A stretch of DNA of 64,000 bases from Capsicum annuum (taxonomy: Eukaryota; Streptophyta; Magnoliopsida; Solanales; Solanaceae): the NCBI RefSeq assembly GCF_002878395.1, contig NC_061115.1, forward strand, positions 158,275,160-158,339,159, given 5' to 3'. Under the pieces are notes generated by a model. The model did no database searches, was not told where the DNA came from, and worked only from the letters and a program-made list of their open reading frames with translations. This document shows, piece after piece, positions 25,667 through 36,149 of this stretch. How positions within the stretch are numbered: position 1 is the first letter of the stretch; the number at the start of each line of letters is the position of its first letter. The position numbers and the translations under genes are program-made.

Positions 25667-26015
25667 CAGGGACGGCTCAAGCATATTCGTAGCCTAAGGC
25701 AAAAATCAAACGGAGACCTTAATTTTTTTTAAAAAAATAACTTTCTTTTAATGACTATTTTTAAAATTATAGAATCGATTTTTTCTAATTATTCCTTTTC
25801 AAGTAATAATATAATCAATGAATTTAATCTTTCTTAAAACATAGTACACTAGATATATGAACTTCTTCTAAAAATTCTTTTCTTTTATATAAAAAAATTA
25901 TTTTCTATAAATAATATTCAATTTTTTTTAAAAAAATTATTTATATTATTATAAAAAATGAGGCCCTCAAATTTTAGGGGGCCGCCTATTTTCTTACCAG
26001 GTAAAGCCGCCCCTG
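25667..26015. mobile_element. hAT-like MITE nested in the 25.4-27.3 kb element
   Basis: 349 bp. The ends are inverted: CAGGGACGGCTC at left, GCCGCCCCTG at right (inverse CAGGGGCGGC), the usual hAT terminal form. An 8-bp ACACACAC flank is present on both sides, compatible with an 8-bp hAT TSD, but this lies in a CA repeat so the duplication alone proves little. The interior is AT-rich with no coding. Confidence 0.7.
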
Positions 26016-26045
26016 ACACACACACACACACATATATATAAAATA

Positions 26046-26190
26046 AAGAAGATCCCCCCAACCCCTCATTTTCTTTCTTCTTTAAACCACCCTACCCCCC
26101 ACCCTCTTTTTCTTTCTCATTTTCCAGCCCACCCCCATCCCCCACTCCTGCAAACAACCTCCCACCCCACCTTCAATTTTTTTTTTTTCA
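26046..26190 (+). repeat. Polypyrimidine C/T-rich block
   Basis: Runs such as 'ccccccaacccctc' and 'ccaccctaccccccaccctc' alternate with TTTCTTTC. A similar block occurs at 38820-38990 in another inverted-repeat element. Confidence 0.7.
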
Positions 26191-26703
26191 TTTTTCTTCA
26201 TTAACACCATCAGATAACAACCACGAAGACGCCAAATTAAGATTTTTTCTCCATTAAACACCATTATAACCTGTAATTCAACTCTCTCAACATTTTCAAC
26301 CACCAAATTCGCCCTTGAAAATATAAATAATTATCATTTTCAAAAATAAAATACTGAAAATTTTCTTTATTTCAAGTGACATAAATAAAGAATAGAAAAG
26401 GAACAATAGACTTTAAAAATAAAAGTTATAAAGATTTCTTCTGATTTTGTTGTTCTTCGAACTGGATCAATTTAGTGTCTTCGATGTCTTCATTGGAGAA
26501 TATGTTAATGAAGAAAAATAAAAAAAATTGAAGAAGAGTGTTGTTGAAGAATGTATTTGAGGTTGTTAATGGAGGAATTAATGATCGAAGAAAATGGGTG
26601 TTGTTGTTAGTTGACGTATTGGAGAAGAAAAGGATGTGAGGTATGCGTGTGGGGGGGAGGGGGGGATGAGAGGTGAAGGCATTGAAGAAGAAAGAAGTGA
26701 TTT

Positions 26704-26742
26704 TTTAATACATACATACATACATACATACACATATATTAA
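26704..26742 (+). repeat. (CATA)n / (TACA)n microsatellite
   Basis: Six consecutive 'acat' type units followed by 'cacatatatt'. Confidence 0.85.
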
Positions 26743-26762
26743 AATAAAAGTGGGACATCTCA

Positions 26763-27057
26763 TTTTTTAAAGAGAAAATATCCTATTTCACCTTTGAACT
26801 ATACCCAAAATGGCTGAGACACACCTCAATTTAACGGGAGTCTATTACCCCTGAACTAATTAAAAGTGTAATTTTGACACCCTTAGTGCCTACGTGGACC
26901 CTTCAGTGTGTTGTGCCACGTAGGCACTAAAGGTGTCAAAATTACACTTTTAATTAGTTGAGGAGGGGGATAATAGGACCCCCTTTAAGTTGAGGTGTGT
27001 CTCAACGTTTTTTGGATATAGTTCAAGGGTGAAATAGAGCATTTTCTCCTTTTTAAA
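26763..27057. mobile_element. Foldback MITE, Mutator-like, 9-bp TSD (8/9)
   Basis: Element 26772-27048 (277 bp) is almost wholly one hairpin. The left arm GAGAAAATATCCTATTTCACC pairs with the right end, and the arms meet near 26895-26920 at 'tgcctacgtgg'/'ccacgtaggca'. Flanks TTTTTTAAA (26763-26771) and CTTTTTAAA (27049-27057) match at 8 of 9 positions. It is nested within the 25.4-27.3 kb element. Confidence 0.85.
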
Positions 27058-27150
27058 TAAAAGACACATTTTTTTTTAAAATTCTACGTCAGCATTAGGG
27101 GTAATCTTAATTCACTCTAAACTTATTAAGGGGGGAGGGGGGCAAATAAA

Positions 27151-27270
27151 CGTGCGTTAAGTTAAAGTGCTAAAGTAAGTTGTAAGGACAAGTTAAAGGG
27201 TGAAATGACACGTGCGTTAAGTTAAAGTGCTAAAGTAAGTTGTGAGGACAAGTTAAAGAGTGAAATGATG
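27151..27270 (+). repeat. 60-bp tandem duplication
   Basis: 27151-27210 and 27211-27270 are nearly identical ('cgtgcgttaagttaaagtgc...'), exactly period 60, within the right arm of the Mutator-like element. Confidence 0.95.
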
Positions 27271-27520
27271 ACTTTTCTCTATAAAATATCTATATCTATA
27301 TCTATCTATCCATCTATCTCTCTATATATATGTATAAAAGATGTATACAAAAATTATATTTGTATAGAATATATATCTAATAAAATGTGTATCAAATTTA
27401 TATCAAGTATCGTATAAAACTGCTAACAAATAATTGAAAAACAAAATCAAAATTTAATGGTTATTTTCATATCAATAATTTCATGTGAAAGTGATACTAT
27501 TTGTTTTCTTTTCCCCACCG

Positions 27521-27579
27521 CCCCCCCCCCCCAAAAAAAAAGGTGGGGGAGGGGGAGGGGAAGGGGGGAGGGGGAGGGG
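27521..27579 (+). promoter_or_regulatory. Poly-C then G-run tract (G-quadruplex-capable) upstream of the DUF2358 gene
   Basis: C12 at 27521-27532 is followed by an A run and then six runs of four or more G between 27545 and 27579. This can form a G-quadruplex on the plus strand or a C/G hairpin. It ends about 308 bp before the start codon. A regulatory role is only inferred from position. Confidence 0.5.
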
Positions 27580-27715
27580 TGAAAACTATAAAACTACAAA
27601 TTTGAAATCAGTACTAATATTGTTTGATTAGACATGTTGATGCTTCCAATATTCAATTTCATCCACCAATAGAATCCATAATTTTCAAATTATCCTAACA
27701 AAAGCTTATCCTTTA

Positions 27716-27745
27716 TTTCCCTCCCTCTCCTTCTCTCAGCCTCCA
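27716..27745 (+). promoter_or_regulatory. Pyrimidine-rich core-promoter patch
   Basis: 'tttccctccctctccttctc' type tract about 150 bp before the ATG. Plant genes for chloroplast proteins often lack a TATA box and carry a Y-patch near the transcription start. No clear TATA box is seen between 27600 and 27860. Inferred. Confidence 0.35.
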
Positions 27746-27861
27746 TGTCTTTTTCCGATAAGATTTTTCATTTTTCTCAGCAACCAAACAAAATCCCTTT
27801 TCTCCAGAATATTCGCACACAATTTTACTTCTTTTTTTCCTTTTGTTTTTTCAACAGTAAA

Positions 27862-27882
27862 ATGTTCATTCACAATCTCTAA
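27862..27882 (+). other. Short upstream ORF (6 codons) before the DUF2358 start
   Basis: An ATG at 27862 reads MFIHNL and stops at TAA 27880-27882, four bases before the main ATG at 27887. If it is in the mRNA it could lower initiation at the main start. Confidence 0.5.
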
Positions 27883-27886
27883 TCAT

Positions 27887-30800
27887 ATGGCTACTCTTTT
27901 GCGATCACCGGACATCTCCTCCTTCTCCTCCAGCCGCATAAATGTGAAGAAACTGATTCTTCCTAATGGTGGGAGAAGAGTTGTTAGAGTGTGTAGTTCG
28001 AGTTTGAAGGATTTGGAGGATGTTGGGGTTTTGTACGGACAATTTTCTGGTTCATTGAAGCTTAATACTGTGTCGTCGTCTACGAAACTTGATAAGGAGG
28101 AAGAGCAGAAAAGGAATTATTATATGAATACGGGTTCTGCTATTCGGATTCTTAGAGAAGAGTTTCCGGCGCTGTTCTATAAGGAGATGAACTATGATAT
28201 CTACAGGTTGGCATTCTTTTACTCCCTGTTCACTTTGGACTTTGCATGTCCCTTGAGAAACAATGATTGAGATGACTATTTTACCGCAAAATATCCATGT
28301 TAATTGATGTTCAGGCTTGGGTTTTAGGAAATGATTTGGGGAATAAGTAATTACTGCGGAGGTAAAACATGAAAAGAGTGTTTTTCTTTTACATGCTGAC
28401 AATGACAAGTAAAAGTGAAAATATAGTTTTAGTATAGTGGATAAGTAAAAGTGAATGGAGGGAGTAGATAGACATACTGTTTTGTTTGAATTCTATCTAT
28501 ATATGTGTTTTGCAAAGAATATATCCAAACTCTGGTAAATTAGTAGGGAGTTTGACAAAGGTGGTGCTAGGATTTTGTGTTTATGGGTTCTAAATTCTAA
28601 AATGAGAAAATTATTGTGTTTTTGATAAATTATTTATACATATTAAGCGGATTTTTAACAGAAATCCCGGTTGTTAGATACTAAATTCTGCTGAATTCGT
28701 AATCGTCCTTGGATGTTGTAGGTATATTTTGGGAGTTGGAATCTTAATTGATGAAAAATAATTGTCCATCGAATTTTGGAGTAGGAGATTACAACTTCTT
28801 GTTTATCTAATTTCTTGTAGCTGACTTTAACTAATTTGGGATTAAGGTTTAGTTGAATGATCCTGTGTTTTTTGTTTGCGGGTGTATTAGTTTTTTCTCA
28901 ATGGGAAATTGTAGTGACAGTGGCTTAATTTTTCGAAGTTCTTTTCTTTGTTCTTGACTTTGGTTGTGGTTGTGCGTGCACTAGCTAGTATTCTAGTTCT
29001 CTCATCATATCTATGGGCAAGAGCATCATTTAGTTAATACTTCAACTTTGGTTTCATCTAACTGTTTTTTAGTCTTTAGTCACCAAGAAGATTGCCTATG
29101 CCTTTAGTAGCTTTCAATTTATACCTGCATCTCAAAGCCATATTAAAGAAATAAACTCAAGGGGAGGAAAAGGAAGAAGCACTGGAACTCCCTTCATATA
29201 GAAAACATGAGGCTACGAGCAACAGACTTTGATAAAATAGTTGGCTGGATGGTGGAATAACACAAAGTGGTGGGAAATTTGTCACTCAAATTAGCTAAAA
29301 AGTTGAAGATGCTTAAAAAGGGCTTGAAGTGTGGCACACGGAAGTGTTTGGAAGGGTAGAGGTGAAAATGAAGGAGATCACGAATGAAAGGGGAAAGTAG
29401 GTTTGAAGGGCGAACTATTTTCTTTGGCTTTAGCCCAAGAAAATAGTTGGAGACATGAGAAGCCAAGAGCATAGCAAAAGGAGATTTAAATATAATATTC
29501 TTTCATAGGGTTAGCTTGTAAATAGAATGAGAAATTTCATAAATTCATGGAGGTGAATGGGGTCGAACATCATGAGGGGAAAGGAGGAAGTAGAAGGGGC
29601 TATTCCAAATTTTTGTAGTCGGTTATAATTCAAAGAGGAAATGGTTTGGTGGTCTAAGGGGGACTAGGGTTTAATCAAATAGGGATAAAAGGGGATTTGT
29701 TGGAAATGTTTATTGGGGAAGAGGAGGTGAGGGGCGTGGTTGAGTGTTTTTCACGAGATAAAGGTCGGATGGATTCACTTTGACTTTCTTCAACAATGTT
29801 GGAATATTATGAAATGCGAGGTGATCAGAGACTATTAAGGAGTTTCAGGAGAGTTGTGAATTGGAGAAAAGTCTTACTGCATCATTTATTGTCCTTATTC
29901 CAAAAACAGAGGGAACTTCGAGCATTAAAGGCTATAGATCTATTAATCTAGTGAGAGACATCTATAAGATTATTCCTTAACTGCTTTCCAATAGACAAAA
30001 GCGGATCTTGGATGATACCACGTTTACATCGCAAAATACTTTTGGGGAAGGTAGGCAGTTTCTTGAGGCAATGTTGGTGGCTAATGAGGTGATTGATTCC
30101 AGAAAGAAGCAAGGAGTATCAGACATTTTCTACAAGTTTGACCTAGAAAAAGCCTATGACCTTGTAACTGGAAATTCTTGAACTTCATAATGATGAAGAT
30201 GGATTTTGGAGTAAGAGTAAATGGATCAAATACTGCATTTCTTCTATTAGGTACAAAGTTGTCGTCAATGGTATCCTGTCTGATTTTTGGAAGTTTGAGA
30301 AGGCTTAAAAGTTGTTGTGAATGGCAACTCGTGCAGCTTTTGGAAATTCGAGGAGGCTTAAATAGGGAGACCCATATCTCCCATGTTGTTTATTCTAGTT
30401 ATGAAATTTCTTACTAGGATGATGGATAAAGCTACAGGGGAAGATACTTGAGGGTTATCACTGGTGCAGTTGGGGGAAATTGCAATGTGAGGTCTCACAT
30501 TCACTGATTGTGGATGACATTTTGGTTTTTTTGTGATGTGGACAAGTCACAATCAGAACACTTGTGACATATGCTAACATGGTTTCTGGTAATGTCAGGC
30601 CGAAAGATAAACCTCAAAAAGTGTGAGATAATCCCTTGGAGAGGTGAAGCATATAGCGGCTTTCGCATAGGTGTTTGGTAAGGTTGGGTACTTCTCACTA
30701 CCGATCTTAGCTTGCCGTTAGGTGTTTTAGATGAGGCTCAAACAATTTGGAGTATGTTATTATGGAAGGTTGAAAAGAAACTAGCACAATAACAGAAACT

Positions 30801-32721
30801 ATACTTGTTCAAAGATGGAAAGGAAGTAATTATTAAGAGCACATTATCAAGCATCCCACATATTTTATATCTCTATTTCAAGTTGCGACTTGCATAACCA
30901 AAAGTTGCAAAGAATTTAAAAAGAAACTTCTTAGGGGATTCGTCAGACGGGACAAAAAAAATTGAATTGGTAAAATAAGAGACCGTCATGACTCGTAATT
31001 AGTGTTGAGGCGGTCTTGGGGTTAACGATTTAAGGGTGTTCAATAAGGCCTTACTAGGTAAATGGTAGTGGAGATTTGGGATGGAGGAACATGCTTTTGG
31101 AGAGAGGTGATAGTGGACAAATACAAAATTTTGGAAGGGTGGTAGAGAACAAAAAATGTCAATTTGCTTTACGGTTGCAGTTTGTAGAGAAATATGTTGG
31201 AGGGGCATGAAGAATTTAGTGCAAATATGTATTTTCGGGGTGGAGATGGGAGGAGGTTTAGGTTTTGGGGGCACATATAGTGGAGACAACACTTTTTACA
31301 CCACTTTCCCAAACATCTACAGGATATCATTCCAAAAGGTTATGACAGTCCAATGGGCCCAAAGATTACAAGTTGGTGAAGTCTTTTGGGATTTGAGTTG
31401 AGTAAATTTCAGGATTTACAGTTTTGCAGAATTTTAAGGTTTGGTCGAGTTATTCCATTAACAGAGTGCACCATAGGATTGTCAAGATGTAGGGAGGTGG
31501 AAGGTGGGGAATAATGTGGTATTCTTTGTTAAGTCCTATCATGACAGGAAGCTCCTGAGAAGGCAGGAGGTTGCTTTCCGTATAGGTAGTTTTGGATCTC
31601 ACAGATGAGAAAAGTGTGTGTCTTTACTTGTTTAGCAATTATAGGGGTGGTCTTGCCAACTGAGAAAGTGGAAGGTTACTTATCTTAGTTGGTGCTTTAT
31701 GTGCAACAATTCAGGTGAAGACATTGATCATCATCCAGTAGGGTCGAGACTTTGGTGGGAGATTCTCACTTGGTTTGGTATTTTTGGGTGTTGCTTGGCA
31801 CAGTAAAAGAGGTGCTGCTGTTTTTGCGCTGCTAGATCTTATATGTGTAGCCTGGTAGGAAAGAAATAGGAAGCTTTGAGGGTGTAGAGATGTACTTTCT
31901 TCAATTGAGGATAGTATCTTATCATATTTGTTTTGTTCCACCCAAAAGGTTCCGTTATGCATAGAAGTTTTTGGTGTCATTCTGTAGTCTTTTCATTTTG
32001 TTTAGCTTTGTAAAATAGTATACTGATAAGATAGATTGGTGAACCTCTAATTTTACATAATCAAGGCAAATAATATGAGTGGATTGAAACCGGCTAAAAT
32101 AAGGTGGAATGAACATAAAGGATACATTAGCTGACCTGAACTACTTTAGGATCTAGGTGCAAATGTCATTGCTGTTGTTTTTATTGTTATTGTCATGACA
32201 TAATATTCTATTATTTCTGCAGGGATGATATAGTCTTCAAAGATCCCCTCAACACCTTTACTGGCATTGAGAATTATAAATCGATCTTCTGGGCTTTACG
32301 ATTTCATGGCAGGATATTCTTTAGGGCTTTGTGGATAGATATTGTTAGTGTATGGCAGCCTGTTGAAGGCATGATCATGATTCGATGGACTGTTCATGGC
32401 ATTCCCCGTGTTCCATGGGAGAGCCGTGGTCGGTTTGATGGCACTTCAGAGTATAAACTAGACAAAGATGGGAAGATTTATGAGCACCGCGTTCACAACA
32501 TTGCACTTAAGGGACCCCCAAAGTTCCATGTACTTGCTGTACAGGAATTAATTGGATATATTGGCCATCCCACCACGCCAAAGCCGACTTTCTTTAAGGT
32601 CTCATTCCCTTACTTGGTTAACATGACGCCAGTGGTGAAATTTGCAGATTTGGACATCACCTGGGTGCAATTTTTAGCCTCTGTTAAGAGAGGTGAGAAG
32701 GAACAATTGCAGCAAGAATAG
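27887..32721 (+). CDS. DUF2358-family protein, probably chloroplast (2 exons: 27887-28206 and 32223-32721)
   Basis: The only gene that looks intact. Exon 1 (320 nt) begins MATLLRSPDISSFSSSR, a Ser/Arg-rich, acid-poor N-terminus typical of a chloroplast transit peptide (about 40 residues). It ends after SAIRILREEFPALFYKEMNYDIY. The donor is AG|GTTGGC at 28207. The acceptor is TTTCTGCAG|G at 32222. Joined in phase it gives a 272-residue protein. Exon 2 carries DDIVFKDPLNTFTGIENYKS, FHGRIFFRALWIDI and IRWTVHGIPRVPWESRGRF. These are the hallmark blocks of the plant/cyanobacterial DUF2358 family, whose fold is predicted to be NTF2/SnoaL-like. Biochemical role unknown. The C-terminus (VQFLASVKRGEKEQLQQE) ends at TAG 32719-32721. 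Without the splice, exon 1 reads on to 28270 as an artefact. The 4016-bp intron holds a LINE relic. A likely poly(A) region is near 33010 (AATGAAAT). The start is chosen as the first ATG that gives the transit peptide. Confidence 0.93.
28207..29189 (+). other. Intron 1 of the DUF2358 gene, 5' part
   Basis: Non-coding intron sequence from the GT donor to the start of the LINE remnant. An older minus-strand open frame over 28052-28408 is a shadow of exon 1 and intron. Confidence 0.8.
29190..31990 (+). mobile_element. LINE (L1-type non-LTR retrotransposon) relic in the intron
   Basis: Same strand as the host gene and 5'-truncated. In order it carries: the region between endonuclease and RT (LAKKLKMLKKGLEVWHTEVFG, about 29285-29345); RT fingers (IVLIPKTEGTSSIKGYR at about 29885, then INLVRDIYKII); FGEGRQFLEAMLVANEVID and FYKFDLEKAYD at about 30040-30155; and a mutated catalytic box SLIVDDILVF at about 30508 in place of the usual ADD. 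Then come KINLKKCEIIPWRGE (30600) and, to about 31950, the C-terminal region with a zinc-finger-like plant LINE tail (SLVGKK... PKGSVMHRSFW). Dozens of stops and frameshifts. No poly(A) tail or target duplication was identified. All recognised blocks match plant L1-type ORF2. Confidence 0.85.
31991..32222 (+). other. Intron 1, 3' part with splice acceptor
   Basis: Pyrimidine-rich tract ('gttgtttttattgttattgtc') followed by TTTCTGCAG at 32214-32222. Confidence 0.85.
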
Positions 32722-33050
32722 CATTCTGACTAAGTGCTAAAAGTTTTGATGAATCTTCGCATTGGGTTGCAGACATGCATCAGAATTATAGGTATTTATT
32801 CATATACATTATATACAACTTTCAGGTGCAGCTCAATGTATCTGGAGTTCATTCTTGTCTTTCTGGGCTCTACTTATCTGTGCTTCATTCTTCATTTGCA
32901 CTCCAGCTTCTGGTTTGAGTTAGAAAATTTTACAGCTGTATATTTTTGTATAGTATATCTTACTACTGAGTTTGCAGTTATATCTGGTTGAATATGTTCC
33001 CCACAATTTGTAATGAAATATTAGCCTACATAGAAGTTATGAGATGTTTT
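32722..33050 (+). other. 3' UTR / downstream region of the DUF2358 gene
   Basis: Non-coding. AT-rich with 'aatgaaatatt' at about 33010 as a candidate near-upstream poly(A) element. Confidence 0.6.
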
Positions 33051-33182
33051 ATTTGAGCGGCGGTCTATCAGAAACAACCTATCTTATCTTTTCATGAGGT
33101 AGGAATAAGGTCTTTTGCGTATACTCTACCTTCTTCAGACCCCACTTATGGGATTATACGAGGTATATTGTTGCTGTTGATA
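33050..33182 (+). mobile_element. SINE 3' region (TS/SolS-like, TTG-tailed)
   Basis: 'ggtctatcagaaacaacctatc', 'gaggtaggaataaggtcttttgcgtatac', 'cttcagaccccacttatgggattatac' and the tail 'gttgctgttg' follow the order of the tobacco TS-type tRNA-derived SINE as I know it. The tRNA-like head with A and B boxes is missing or decayed. It lies in the likely 3' UTR of the DUF2358 gene, 50 bp before a Copia LTR. Confidence 0.7.
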
Positions 33183-33231
33183 GATGTTATATCCAACTCA
33201 TTAAATAGTTTTGGAGAATTTACATTTTCTG

Positions 33232-33479
33232 TGTTGTAAAGACACCTACATATTTAGGTGTCATTATGGATGCCATGTGTATTCTTCATATAAGAATCAA
33301 GTGCCAAGTCATAATGAACCTTTAATATTGGATAGACATTATCCAATGTATCTCTTGCCTATAAATAGGCCCTTTAAGAAGGATTCAAGGAATACAAGAA
33401 GAACGTTTTATTGACATACTACTAGTCATACATATTTTATTATCCTTGCCTCACTGTTATTTAATATAATTTCATATCA
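33232..33479 (+). repeat. 5' LTR of the 33-38 kb Copia
   Basis: 248 bp. Contains 'tatctcttgcctataaatag', a plausible promoter TATA at about 33360, transcribed to the right. Confidence 0.9.
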
Positions 33480-33550
33480 CATTATCAGCACGACTCTCCG
33501 CAAAATCCTCTCAACAGGTATTTAAAGATTAGTATTTAATTTCTTAAATA

Positions 33551-34112
33551 ATGTCTAATATTTCTAGACGCGAATTTAGTGCCCTTGATATATCAGGCAA
33601 ATTTTATATGTCATGGGCACTAGACGCAGAAATACATTTAAATGTTATGGGTCTGGCAGAAACCATAAAAAATAATAATAAGGCATCAGCGTCATCATCT
33701 TGACGAAGGATTAAAAATGGAATACCTCACTATCAAAGACCCACTTACATTGTGGAACAATTTAAAGGAAAGATATGACCACCTGAAGATGGTCATACTT
33801 CCACAAGCTCGTAATGAATGGATTTATTTAAGGTTCCAAGACTTTAAAAATGTAATTGAATATAATTTTGCGATGTTTAGAATTAAATCGCAGTATGACT
33901 TATGCAGGGAAAAGATCACAGATCACGACATGATCAAAACATCTGGTAAAACTATATCAGGCGTCCCTCAAAAAGCCAGAAAATGATGTTGAAACAAACT
34001 TCCTCCTAGAAGACAACATTGAGCCCATGGACTTGGACATTTCAGATTTTGTTATAGTTCCTGAAGAACAAGTAAATCAACCTGTAGGTGACAATTATAT
34101 AATTCGATTATG
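33551..34112 (+). pseudogene. Copia gag remnant
   Basis: Opens with ATG at 33551 and reads MSNISRREFSALDISGKFY, the typical gag N-terminus of this Copia group, followed by WALDAEIHLN and, after a stop and frame change, frame 33717-33986 (DPLTLWNNLKERYDHLK, then RFQDFKNVIEYN). The zinc knuckle expected before the protease is missing. The region 33987-34112 (DNIEPMDLDISDF type) continues in another frame, so part of gag is deleted. Confidence 0.8.
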
Positions 34113-34189
34113 TTAATTTTCTTATAAAGTTGTATTAGTTTACTTTTCTGTCATTTACTAATCTTGTATAGAAATAAAGTTTACATAAT

Positions 34190-34735
34190 ATGTTATGTGC
34201 TATTAATGTTATAATATTTATTTTGTTTAAATTTTTATTTTTGAAGAATATGGATACTCCTCAAATTTTATTTGGATCACTAATTGATCGTGATGATATT
34301 TGTGTAATTGATAGCGGGACAACACACGCAATTCTTAAAGATGAAAAATATTTTTCTCACTTACATAGAAGAAGAGCAAATGTTACAACAATCTCTGGTA
34401 ATGCAAAATTAATTGAAGGTTCCGAAAGAGCTACTATATTTATACCTAAGGGGACAATTAGTTATAGAAGATGCATTGTTCTCTTCTAAATCCCCCAGAA
34501 ACTTATTAAGTTTTAAAGATATCTGCCGAAATGGATATCATGTTGAGACAGTAAATGAAATGAATGCCGAGTATCTTGGCATTACCAAGAATGTCTCGGG
34601 TCAAAAACAAGTGTTGGAGAAATTACCAACTTTATCTTTCGGCTCATATTATGCTGAAATTAGTACAATTGAAGCACACTCTATTGTAAACCAGAAGTTT
34701 ACTGACATAAAATACATTTGTGCTCTGGCATGATC
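34190..34735 (+). pseudogene. Copia protease and start of integrase
   Basis: Frame 34190-34489 has ICVIDSGTTHAIL, the aspartic protease active site, intact. After a frame change 34413-34733 continues SPRNLLSFKDICRNGYHVET. The segment from about 34720 to 34745 begins the integrase zinc motif (RIGHPGS). Confidence 0.85.
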
Positions 34736-35530
34736 GAATAGGCCACCCTGGCTCAATAATGATGAGAAGAATCATTGAAAATTCAAAAGGGCATTCGTTA
34801 AAGAAATGAAGATTCTTACACCGGATGAATTTTCATGTGCTGCTTGCTATCAAGGCAAATTGATAACTAGGCCATCGCCACTAAAGTTAGCGTCGAATCC
34901 CCTCAGTTTCTAGAACGTATACATGGGGATATATGTGGGCCTATTCCCCCACCTAGTGGGACATTTAGATGTTTTATGGTCCAATAGACGCATCTTCAAG
35001 ATGGTCGCATGTGTGCCTCTTGTCATCTCGCAACCTGGCATTTGCGAAATTATTGGCACAAATAATACGATTAAGGGAGCAATTCCCAGATTATCCTATT
35101 AAGGCTATTCGTCTCGATAATGCTGGAGAATTTATATCCCAAACTTTTGATAATTATTGTATGTCAGTTGGGATACGAGTTGAACATCCAGTAGCTTATG
35201 TTCATACTCAAAATGGCCTTGTTGAGTCATTTATTAAGCGCCTACAATTGATAGTAAGACCACTACTTATGAAAACAAAATTGCCTACTACTGTTTGGGG
35301 TCATGCTATCTTACATGCGGCATCACTTGTTCGTCTCAGGCCAATTCATTATAATAAATACTCCCCATTTCAATTGGTTTTGGGCTATGAGCCAAATATT
35401 TCCCATCTACGAATTTTTGGATGTGCTGTATATGTGCCAATTGCACCACCTCAGCGTACTAAGATGGGCCTCCAGAGAAGGTTAAAAATATATGCGGGGT
35501 TTGAGTCACCCTCTATAATTCGCTAGCTTG
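34736..35530 (+). pseudogene. Copia integrase
   Basis: 34740-34860 holds the HHCC zinc motif with a CAAC block near 34840 (stop at about 34807). 34969-35526 holds the core: a DASSRWSHVCLLSS block near the first acidic position, RLDNAGEF (second Asp), NGLVESFIKRLQ (catalytic Glu) and LRIFGCAVYVP at the end. The N-terminal half is frameshifted near 34910-34970; the core from the second Asp to the end is open. Confidence 0.88.
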
Positions 35531-35535
35531 AACCA

Positions 35536-36132
35536 TTGACGGAAGATTTATTTACTGCTCGATTTGCAGATTGTCGATTTGATGAAAAAAATTTCCCGCA
35601 ATTAGGGGGAGAAAAGTATGAACTTAAAAGAGAAATTGCGTGGAAAGTTTCATCATTATCTCATTTTGATCCACGTACCCCCATATGTGAAAGTGAGGTC
35701 CAGAAGATCATTCACTTACAAAAATTAGCAAATCAAATGCCAGATGCATTTACTGATTTGAAAAGGGTAACCAAGTCAAATATTCTTGCAACGAATGTGC
35801 CTGTTCGAATTGAGGTTCCACAAGAACCATCTTCTAATATCATAGCTTCTGAATCCCAAGCACGCCTGAAGCGTGGCAGACCATTGGGTTCAAAGGATAA
35901 AAATCCTAGAAAGAGAAGTGCGAAAAATGATAAAGATGATATTATAAAAGATTCTCCTGAAGAGACTCAAAATCTGATTAATCCTGATATTCCTGAAGAA
36001 ATTAGTGAACCCGAGACTCAAGTGAATCAAGAACTTTCAATAAGTTCTACTAATGATGCAGTAAATTTAGATCGATCGAAAATTACGATGGATAATATTT
36101 TTGCATATAATGTTGCTCTAAATATCATGTAA
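35536..36132 (+). pseudogene. Copia pol linker between integrase and RT
   Basis: 198 codons, Lys/Glu/Asp-rich with SQARLKRGRPLGSKDKNPRK, an AT-hook-like KRGRP segment common in Copia linkers. It is separated from the integrase by one stop at 35524. Confidence 0.75.
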
Positions 36133-36149
36133 GACTATGAGGACTTTGA

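Larger units (their letters stand above)
25432..27288. mobile_element. Mutator-like MITE with nested insertions, 9-bp TSD TATAAAATA
   Basis: The perfect 9-bp direct duplication TATAAAATA is at 25432-25440 and 27280-27288. Between them the ends are inverted: left GAGAAAAGTCATCATTTCAC, right its complement with few changes ending at 27279. The similarity extends some 60 bp inward (CTTGTCCTCAACTTACTTTA). A 9-bp TSD with long imperfect inverted repeats is the Mutator superfamily pattern. No transposase. It contains a hAT MITE at 25667-26015, a second Mutator-like MITE at 26772-27048, a polypyrimidine block at 26046-26190 and a 60-bp tandem duplication. Confidence 0.85.

Noticed and set aside
28052..28408. 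118-codon minus-strand open frame
   Set aside because: Antisense shadow of DUF2358 exon 1 and the start of its intron.
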